Source of the DNA: an uncultured Lachnospiraceae bacterium
Lineage (GTDB): Bacteria; Bacillota; Clostridia; Lachnospirales; Lachnospiraceae
Reading direction: 5' to 3'
DNA: 9,206 bases
Assembly (NCBI GenBank): GCA_902803745.1
Contig: CADCRB010000173.1
Coordinates: forward strand, 1 to 9,206
Shown here: positions 1-5,721 of the stretch, in pieces
Position numbering within the stretch: the stretch's first letter is position 1
How the letters are laid out: every line of letters begins with the position of its first letter
The notes under the pieces: generated by a model
Database searches by the model: none
Seen by the model: the letters and a program-made list of their open reading frames with translations, nothing else
Told to the model about the DNA's origin: nothing
Made by a program: the position numbers and the translations under genes

Positions 1-1128
1 ACCATAGACCGTATCTGTGGCTGCTATGTGAATAATGAAAAAGAAAAACAGGCTGTATCAAAAGAAGCTTTTTTAAACCTTTCAGAAGAAGAGCAGCATA
101 AATATTTTGAGATATTTAAGAAGACCCTTACGGGTTCTTCCGGAAAGAATCTTATTGATATGGAATTTCCTCTGGCAGAAGAGGCTTCCGGAGGTAAACA
201 GGAGGCTCTGCTTAAGCTTAAGGACTCCGGGCTTAATGATGATGAGCTTGTAGACAGCTTCTATGATATTGTGATAGACAGCTATGATACGGTAGAAAAA
301 TATTATATCATCCTCATACACGCGGTATATGATGTTCCCGGGATGACAAAAGACCTGATAATAAACGAGGATGCTTCGGATGATGTCTATGATTATATCT
401 GCTGTGCCATCTGTCCGGTAAAGCTGGAAAAAGGAACTCTTACATACGATCCCGGCGAAAACCGGATCACAGAGAAGATAAGAGACTGGATAGTATCAGA
501 TCCTTCCCATGGCTTTCTGTTTCCTGCTTTTAATGACCGCAGGGCTGATATCCATTCAGTACTGTATTATTCAAAAAAAAGTGAAGAGCTTCAGGAAGAT
601 TTCATAGACAACGTACTCGGAGCATCTAAACCTCTGACAGCGGGAGTACAGACAGATTTCTTTAACACCGTGATAACCGAAACCTTAGGTGAGGAGATAA
701 GTCTTCCCGATGTTATGGCAATAAATGAAAATGTGAGGATCATGCTGACCGATCATTCTGATGATGATGAGCCTTATCTTATGGATAAAACAGAGATACG
801 CAAGGTCTTTGAAAGAAGCGGCATTGATTCTGATATAATGGAGGATTATGACTGGAAATATGATGAGACTGTACGGGATCTTTCCGATGAAGAAGATGAG
901 AGGATCCCGTATGTGCAGGCCTCTAACCTTCCGGGAATAAAAAAGATCGATATCAGGACCCCTGATATCGTGATAAAGATAAATCCCGACAGATCTGATC
1001 TGATCGAAACAAGATTAATTGATGGTAAGGAGTGTCTTGTGATAACCGTTGACGACAGGGTGGAGATAAATGGTATGAGAGTTCATACGATGCCGCCCGG
1101 TAAGCTTAAATCCAGTACCGGGGCCTGA
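1..1128 (+). CDS. DUF4317 family protein, 5' end missing
   Basis: The reading frame is open from the first base to a TGA at 1126-1128, giving 375 visible residues. A GTG codon at 28-30 could be taken as a start, but the nine codons before it (TIDRICGCY) belong to the conserved beginning of DUF4317 proteins, as I recall the family. The true start therefore probably lies 15-20 codons before the window. Family-like stretches include CGCYVNNEKE near the start, GKNLIDMEFPL at about residues 47-57, and YDVPGMTKD followed by CCAICPVK at about 110-142. There is no signal peptide or membrane segment in the visible part, and the protein is acidic, so it is probably cytoplasmic. The C-terminal 60 residues look like a separate beta-rich unit (TPDIVIKINPD onward). 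No catalytic motif is visible and the family has no known function. It lies 2 bp before the next gene and is probably cotranscribed with it and with the kinase. Confidence 0.85.
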   Translation, partial: TIDRICGCYVNNEKEKQAVSKEAFLNLSEEEQHKYFEIFKKTLTGSSGKNLIDMEFPLAEEASGGKQEALLKLKDSGLNDDELVDSFYDIVIDSYDTVEKYYIILIHAVYDVPGMTKDLIINEDASDDVYDYICCAICPVKLEKGTLTYDPGENRITEKIRDWIVSDPSHGFLFPAFNDRRADIHSVLYYSKKSEELQEDFIDNVLGASKPLTAGVQTDFFNTVITETLGEEISLPDVMAINENVRIMLTDHSDDDEPYLMDKTEIRKVFERSGIDSDIMEDYDWKYDETVRDLSDEEDERIPYVQASNLPGIKKIDIRTPDIVIKINPDRSDLIETRLIDGKECLVITVDDRVEINGMRVHTMPPGKLKSSTGA

Positions 1129-1130
1129 TC

Positions 1131-1376
1131 ATGCGTGACATGGAATTCAAGATGGAAATTGAATATAAGCAGATATATGAAGGCGCTCAGGTATCTGTAG
1201 AAGAGGGTTATCTACAGGACGGACTTGTGGTATACTATACCATAATTCCCGCTGTAGCTATGTCTGCAAATTATACCAGGCAGGAAGCATTAAAAAGCCG
1301 GAACGGTGTAGTAAAGGAAGTCCGGCAGGATGAAAGCAGCGGAGCGTATTATGTGACTGTGTCATTTGAAGAATAA
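1131..1376 (+). CDS. Small unrecognised acidic protein between DUF4317 gene and kinase
   Basis: This 81-residue frame matches no family I recognise. It has no membrane segment, signal peptide or cysteine. The pattern of short hydrophobic runs (GLVVYYTIIPAVAMSA, then AYYVTVSFEE at the end) suggests a small mostly beta fold. The start used is the ATG 2 bp after the upstream TGA. ATG codons at 1140 and 1152 are alternatives that would remove 3 or 7 residues. None of these starts has a good Shine-Dalgarno sequence, which suggests reinitiation by ribosomes finishing the DUF4317 gene. It stops 2 bp before the kinase ATG. Its fit between two real genes with 2-bp gaps is the best evidence that it is translated. 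Its function is unknown; a role as partner of the kinase or of the DUF4317 protein is only a guess from position. Confidence 0.7.
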   Translation: MRDMEFKMEIEYKQIYEGAQVSVEEGYLQDGLVVYYTIIPAVAMSANYTRQEALKSRNGVVKEVRQDESSGAYYVTVSFEE

Positions 1377-1378
1377 TA

Positions 1379-4300
1379 ATGGGAACCTACGGAGAGAGAC
1401 TGAATAATTCAAGATCGTATGAGGAGACTGTAACTTCTCTGCTATGTTACATTCTATTTGTGGGTCTTCTTGTTATACCCCTTATCATTCTTTTAAGCAG
1501 GACAAATGTCATTCATATTTCCAACAATCTCCTTTTTATGATCTGTTTTACCCTGCTTTTTGCAACTCTGGGCCCCTACATGCTGTATCTAAGCAAAGTC
1601 CCTATAAATGTGATCAAATATTATATTGCAATAACGCTAATGCTGTCGGTATCTATGTTCTCTCTTATTCCCGAGATAAACGTACGTGCCGGTTTCTTTA
1701 TTGGAATAGCCGTAGCACTCGTATACCTTGATGTAAGCATGATGGTCATAGTGAGCATTGTCACTTACATTATTATGAACATCTGCCTGTTTTCCATAAG
1801 TGCCAGATGGCTTATCACTGCAAATGGCAATATGCCATCTTTTCAGGCGGCAGTCGTATTATATAAATCCTCGGTTCTGACTCCGACTTTGGAATTTATC
1901 CTGTTGCTTCCTGTTTTCTTCATTGCCTGTATTCTTGCAAAAAAGCATGTTTCAAGGGAAGAAGAGCTTTTCGTTGAGCTGTCCGCCGAAGAAGAAAGAT
2001 ACCGTCTGGCCTTTGAGGGCTCTGATGATGTCATCTTTGATTATGATTTTGATTCAGACAGGATGGTTTACTACGGCTCGATCCTCGAAAAAGATGCTGA
2101 CAATTCGGTGGAATGTACTATGAGCCATGCTTTTGAGAAACTGTCAAAGGGCGAGCTGGTACATAGTGAAGATATTGAAAGCGTGATAAAGCTCCTGAAC
2201 GGAGAGAGCACTGAGGCTATAAATGTCAGACTCTCCGGCAAGACACCGGGAGAATATATCTGGATCAGGATAGAAGGCCGCGTGGTGAAACGCGGTGGAA
2301 AAAGGATCCGTGTTGTAGGCAAGATATCCGATATCACGGAAGAAAAAGAAAAGGAGAAGGATTTCTTAGAAACTGCAAAAAAGGACCCTGCAACCGGTTT
2401 ATTAACCTGGGATATCGGCGAGCAGCTTATAGACCGGCTTACCTCACAGGGTGAAAAGCTTTATTATCTGTTCTTTAAGATATTAAACCTATATGACATT
2501 ACTGATGAATACGGCAGTTTCTTTACAGATGCTATCATCTCAAGGGTAGCTGACACGTCCAGATCTGTACTTAAGCCGGATGATTATATATTCAGGCTTA
2601 ACAATGATACATTTATTGCCATAATCCGAAATACGGATGATGCCATGCTTAATATGATCCATTCCAGCCTGGAGCACTCTCTCAATCATATATACACAGG
2701 AGATTCAGGGGAAGCGCTTGATTATATTGTCAGGTTTGTTGAGGATAAGGATGAGCTGCTTAAATATATTGCCTCAGAGGAATCATCTGTCATCGATCCT
2801 GTGAAGAAAAGCGGTAATCTCGACTATGAGGCTGTAAGTTTTACCTTTAATATTCTTGAGCATTCCAAGAGTTTTTCGAACTCCATGAACCTGCTCCTTG
2901 AGCATATCGCAAATCAGTTTAATATTGTAAATATTCATATCATGGAGCGTGATGACACCCCCGGACTTGAAATATGTCTGTATGATTTCAGCTCTGTGCC
3001 CGGAGGCGGAAGATTTAATCCGGGTGAAAGGCGGGAAAGCGATACCTCAGAGCTGCAGATGACTTATGATATCCTTTCAAACAGTGAGTATATCATTATG
3101 AACAGCGCGTTTCTGTCAAATTACAGCAATGACGCCAGAAACAGGATCGCCGGAAACCGTACTTCCCACTTTGTTGTGCCGATATTATCCGGCGGAGACG
3201 TATATGGTACAGTTGATTATGAGCATCTTAATGTAGATTATGACTGGCCTGAGAGAACAAGAAATACTCTTATCGAAGTCACGCGTTGTATGTCTACATA
3301 TCTTTTAAGGGACCGAGCTGATTCGGCAAGCCGGGCCAAGAGTGATTTCCTTGCTTCCATTTCTCATGAGATAAGGACTCCTTTGAATGCCATTACCGGT
3401 TTTTCGGAATTAATGCTTGCAAGAGATAATCTTGATCCCGAATCAAGAAAATTTGCCGGAGGTATTAAGGGTTCAGCTGACAATCTTCTTGCTATCATAA
3501 GCGGTATCCTTGATTTTTCAAAGATAGAGTCCGGAAAAGTGGAGATCATGCATGAGCATTTCAGATTGTCTGAGATGATAGCAGATCTCTACAGAATGAC
3601 AGTTATGAGTGTAAGAGAAAAGGGACTTGATTATAACATTTCCATAGATAACAAGGTTCCGGACGGTTTGATAGGAGATGAGCAGCGTCTTAAGCAGGTG
3701 CTCTTAAATCTTGTCAGTAATGCAATAAAGTTTACTACTGATGGTCAGATTGATCTTAATGTTTCCTTTATGCCTACTGAAAACTCCAGATCCGGGATTC
3801 TTATGGCGTCAGTCAGCGATACCGGCACCGGAATAAAAGAGGATGAGATCAATGTGATATTTGAGTCCTTCCGTTATGCTGATAATGCAAGAAACAAATC
3901 GACCAGAGGTGTTGGTCTCGGTCTTACAATATGCAGGGACCTTCTGCATCTTATGAACGGTGAGATAAGCGTCAAGTCAAATTACGGGGAAGGATCGGTA
4001 TTTGAGATAAATATTCCCATTGATATCTTCGATGAAAAACCTGCAGAATTTAATGAGGATTATGCCGAAAGCAGAAATGAAGAGGTATTCCATCTTCCGT
4101 TCATCTGCCCAAGGGCAAAGGTTCTCATAGTGGATGATAATAAGGTGAATCTTGATGTGGCAAAGGGTCTTATCGGACAGTACCATCCCCAGATCACGAC
4201 GGCTATGTCCGGTGATGAGGCATTGAACATTTATTTCAGTGAGCATGATTTTGACGTGATATTTATGGATCATATGATGCCAAGGATGGACGGCATAGAA

Positions 4301-5194
4301 TGTGTAAACCATCTGAGACGTCTTAATGTGGAGGGCGCAGCCGATGTTCCGGTTGTAGCGCTTACTGCGAACGCAGTTAAGGGAGCAAGGAAATTCTTCC
4401 TGAGCTCGGGTATGGATGATTATATTTCAAAACCGATCAAGCTCACAACTCTGGCCGAAGTAATGGCAAGATGGATCCCTGATAAATACAAGGAAACGCC
4501 TATATGGGATGAATCCTGGGAGGATCCCTCTCTCAGAGAAGAACAGTCCGCCCCCCAAAAAAGCGAGGCAAAGAAGCCGAGGGATATATATGATTTTTCC
4601 ACTCTTGAGGGCATTCATCCCGATAATGCTATCAGAAATGTGGGAGGAAGCAAGGAAGTCTACAGGGAGCTTCTCGCAACCTTCTATGAATCGGATTCTA
4701 TGAGTGAAGCACAGCAGTATTATGATTCAAGGGATCTTGAGAATTACAGGATCACGGTACATGGACTTAAAAGTTCGGCAAGATACATCGGTGCAGATAA
4801 TCTTTCCGATAAGGCTAAAGAGCTGGAAGACTATTCCAAGGCAAATGACTGGGAAAGCATAGACCGTGAGCACGGAAGCCTTGTACCTCTCTATCGTCAG
4901 GTAGCAGATTCCATAAAGGACTATCTTGAGCAGGGCGGACCGGCGGATGATAAGAAAGCATCCACAGAAGAGCTGACAAAGGATGAACTAATGTCCATAC
5001 TTTCAAGCCTTAAGCAGAGCCTTGAGAACATGGATTTTGACGGTGCTGCCGATATTGCTGCCAGACTTAAAGAAAGCATATATCCTGACGAGACAGTAGA
5101 TACGGATATGAAAGACATAGTGAGAATGGTTGAGAATTTTGATTTTGAAGACGCAGAGTCAAATCTTGATATCCTTATCGGTCAGCTGACTTAA
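1379..5194 (+). CDS. Membrane hybrid sensor histidine kinase with receiver and Hpt domains
   Basis: This 1271-residue protein should autophosphorylate and pass phosphate His-Asp-His within one chain. About six membrane segments lie at residues 19-41, 50-71, 77-97, 104-118, 119-140 and 168-187, with no large outside loop. Next come a PAS domain (about 203-325), a GGDEF-like domain (about 335-465) whose signature is degraded to RLNNDTF (406-412), and a GAF domain (about 485-640). HisKA has its H-box SHEIRTPLN at 662-670 (His663). HATPase_c shows the N-box NLVSNAIKF (777-785), DTGTGI (814-819), FESF (828-831) and GVGLGL (844-849). The receiver (about 912-1032) has the acidic pair Asp919/920, Asp964, Thr996 and Lys1018. 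The Hpt domain (about 1075-1183) has VHGLKSS with His1128. A helical tail with an internal repeat (about 1195-1271) closes the chain. All catalytic residues are present, so it looks active. Start: ATG 2 bp after the previous stop, without a good ribosome binding site. Signal and target are unknown. Confidence 0.95.
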   Translation: MGTYGERLNNSRSYEETVTSLLCYILFVGLLVIPLIILLSRTNVIHISNNLLFMICFTLLFATLGPYMLYLSKVPINVIKYYIAITLMLSVSMFSLIPEINVRAGFFIGIAVALVYLDVSMMVIVSIVTYIIMNICLFSISARWLITANGNMPSFQAAVVLYKSSVLTPTLEFILLLPVFFIACILAKKHVSREEELFVELSAEEERYRLAFEGSDDVIFDYDFDSDRMVYYGSILEKDADNSVECTMSHAFEKLSKGELVHSEDIESVIKLLNGESTEAINVRLSGKTPGEYIWIRIEGRVVKRGGKRIRVVGKISDITEEKEKEKDFLETAKKDPATGLLTWDIGEQLIDRLTSQGEKLYYLFFKILNLYDITDEYGSFFTDAIISRVADTSRSVLKPDDYIFRLNNDTFIAIIRNTDDAMLNMIHSSLEHSLNHIYTGDSGEALDYIVRFVEDKDELLKYIASEESSVIDPVKKSGNLDYEAVSFTFNILEHSKSFSNSMNLLLEHIANQFNIVNIHIMERDDTPGLEICLYDFSSVPGGGRFNPGERRESDTSELQMTYDILSNSEYIIMNSAFLSNYSNDARNRIAGNRTSHFVVPILSGGDVYGTVDYEHLNVDYDWPERTRNTLIEVTRCMSTYLLRDRADSASRAKSDFLASISHEIRTPLNAITGFSELMLARDNLDPESRKFAGGIKGSADNLLAIISGILDFSKIESGKVEIMHEHFRLSEMIADLYRMTVMSVREKGLDYNISIDNKVPDGLIGDEQRLKQVLLNLVSNAIKFTTDGQIDLNVSFMPTENSRSGILMASVSDTGTGIKEDEINVIFESFRYADNARNKSTRGVGLGLTICRDLLHLMNGEISVKSNYGEGSVFEINIPIDIFDEKPAEFNEDYAESRNEEVFHLPFICPRAKVLIVDDNKVNLDVAKGLIGQYHPQITTAMSGDEALNIYFSEHDFDVIFMDHMMPRMDGIECVNHLRRLNVEGAADVPVVALTANAVKGARKFFLSSGMDDYISKPIKLTTLAEVMARWIPDKYKETPIWDESWEDPSLREEQSAPQKSEAKKPRDIYDFSTLEGIHPDNAIRNVGGSKEVYRELLATFYESDSMSEAQQYYDSRDLENYRITVHGLKSSARYIGADNLSDKAKELEDYSKANDWESIDREHGSLVPLYRQVADSIKDYLEQGGPADDKKASTEELTKDELMSILSSLKQSLENMDFDGAADIAARLKESIYPDETVDTDMKDIVRMVENFDFEDAESNLDILIGQLT

Positions 5195-5200
5195 AATTAG

Positions 5201-5229
5201 TTGACAAGCAGTTTATCTGTCATTATAAT
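5201..5229 (+). promoter_or_regulatory. Consensus sigma-A promoter for rpsT
   Basis: TTGACA at 5201-5206 and TATAAT at 5224-5229 are separated by exactly 17 bp, a perfect match to the vegetative promoter consensus. Transcription should begin near 5235-5237, giving a leader of about 85 nt before rpsT. Its -35 box starts 7 bp after the kinase stop codon, so rpsT is probably expressed independently of the kinase operon. This strength suits a ribosomal protein gene. Confidence 0.88.
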
Positions 5230-5248
5230 AAGCAAAGTGTGCTAAAAC

Positions 5249-5275
5249 GGACGGCTGCCGTGTCAACTGCTGTCC
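5249..5275 (+). promoter_or_regulatory. Hairpin in the rpsT leader
   Basis: GGACGGC (5249-5255) can pair with GCTGTCC (5269-5275) as seven base pairs including one G-U, with a 13-nt loop. It lies wholly inside the predicted rpsT leader, upstream of the ribosome binding site, and has no T run, so it is not a terminator. S20 is known to control its own synthesis in E. coli. Whether this leader is a protein-binding site is inference. Confidence 0.4.
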
Positions 5276-5287
5276 TTGCATTATAGA

Positions 5288-5300
5288 TAACAAGTTGTTA
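5288..5300 (+). repeat. Palindrome TAACAA-G-TTGTTA near rpsT start
   Basis: Two perfect 6-bp arms (5288-5293 and 5295-5300) flank a single central G, 8 nt before the Shine-Dalgarno sequence of rpsT. As RNA the one-base loop is too tight, so two or more inner pairs would have to open. A DNA-binding site or a chance palindrome in AT-rich sequence are both possible. TTGC (5276-5279) and GCAA (5301-5304) could extend it as an interrupted stem. Confidence 0.3.
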
Positions 5301-5307
5301 GCAAATC

Positions 5308-5314
5308 AGAGGAG
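5308..5314 (+). promoter_or_regulatory. Strong ribosome binding site of rpsT
   Basis: AGAGGAG lies 6 nt before the ATG at 5321, close to the ideal complement of the 16S rRNA 3' end. It fixes the rpsT start and contrasts with the lack of such sites before the 81-residue gene and the kinase. Confidence 0.85.
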
Positions 5315-5320
5315 CAAAAA

Positions 5321-5581
5321 ATGGCAAATATCAAATCAGCAAAGAAGAGGATTAAGACCAGCGCTAAAAGAGCGGAAAGAAATAAGGCTGTAAGGAGCAG
5401 TGTGAAGACAGCGATGAAAAAGGTTTACGCTGCAGTAGAGTCTTCGGATAAGACTGCTGCCGAGGAGGCTTTAAAAGCGGCTGTGGGAACTATAGAGAAG
5501 GCCGGATCAAAAGGTGTATATAAGAAGAATAATGTTTCAAGGAAGGTATCGCATCTTGCCAAAGCTGTAAACAAGATGTGA
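5321..5581 (+). CDS. rpsT: 30S ribosomal protein S20
   Basis: This 86-residue, strongly basic, helical protein is the usual size for bacterial S20, which binds 16S rRNA at the base of the small subunit and acts early in its assembly. Recognition rests on the N-terminal MANIKSAKKRIKTS signature, the middle run of Lys/Arg and Ala (VKTAMKKVYAAV), and the C-terminal KGVYKKNNVSRKVSHLAKAVN, which matches the family pattern KG-hhHKN-aaRk-SrLak. In the last motif His is replaced by Lys (YKKN where many members have HKN), a mild divergence. It has its own consensus promoter, a leader with possible structure, a strong ribosome binding site, and a terminator about 70 bp after the stop, so it appears to be a monocistronic unit. 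Confidence 0.97.
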   Translation: MANIKSAKKRIKTSAKRAERNKAVRSSVKTAMKKVYAAVESSDKTAAEEALKAAVGTIEKAGSKGVYKKNNVSRKVSHLAKAVNKM

Positions 5582-5592
5582 TCTTGTGACAG

Positions 5593-5621
5593 TCAGTTTT
5601 TCATCATTTGGCAAAAGCTGA
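5593..5621 (+). other. Hairpin in the rpsT 3' region
   Basis: TCAGTTTTT (5593-5601) can pair with AAAAGCTGA (5613-5621) as nine base pairs including one G-U, around an 11-nt loop. No T run follows, so termination is unlikely here. It begins 12 bp after the rpsT stop and could protect the 3' end of the message, although the transcript should continue to the terminator at 5648. The half-matching promoter at 5608-5636 overlaps its 3' arm. Confidence 0.4.
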
Positions 5622-5636
5622 TGTCGTATGTTTTAT
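5608..5636 (+). promoter_or_regulatory. Weak candidate promoter for lepA
   Basis: TTGGCA (5608-5613, five of six bases match) and TTTTAT (5631-5636, four of six) are 17 bp apart. lepA needs a source of transcription because a strong terminator lies between it and rpsT, and this is the best pair I find in the gap. A transcript from here would start near 5643 and run straight into the terminator hairpin at 5648, so expression could be attenuated. The match is modest and may be chance. Confidence 0.3.
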
Positions 5637-5647
5637 CAGGTTATGTC

Positions 5648-5682
5648 ACGACCGATGCGAATTCTCCATCGGTCGTTTTTTT
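5648..5682 (+). terminator. Intrinsic terminator after rpsT
   Basis: CGACCGATG (5649-5657) pairs perfectly with CATCGGTCG (5667-5675) around a 9-nt loop, and seven T residues follow at 5676-5682. A5648 with T5676 can add a tenth pair. This is a classic Rho-independent terminator and should end the rpsT transcript. Confidence 0.92.
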
Positions 5683-5699
5683 CAGCCTTCCGGCTGAAA
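5680..5699 (+). other. Second hairpin sharing the terminator T tract
   Basis: TTTCAGCC (5680-5687) pairs perfectly with GGCTGAAA (5692-5699) around a TTCC loop, and the first three T residues belong to the T run of the terminator just upstream. A weaker T run (TTTTT at 5704-5708) follows after 4 nt, so it may serve as a backup terminator. It ends 12 nt before the lepA ribosome binding site and could instead act as part of the lepA leader. Confidence 0.5.
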
Positions 5700-5721
5700 G
5701 TGATTTTTCTCAAGGGATAAT

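Noticed and set aside
28..30. GTG as the start codon of the first gene
   Set aside because: The frame is open up to position 1, and the residues before it fit the conserved DUF4317 N-terminus, so the start lies outside the window. No ribosome binding site precedes the GTG.
3977..4312. 111-residue open frame on the - strand inside the kinase
   Set aside because: It lies opposite the HATPase and receiver coding sequence, whose motifs are intact; it has no recognisable domain and is a shadow of the real gene.
5181..5200. Palindrome GTCAGCTGAC at the kinase gene end as a terminator
   Set aside because: The perfect 10-bp palindrome has no loop and is followed by TTAAAATTAG, not a T run. I see no convincing terminator for the kinase operon before the rpsT promoter.
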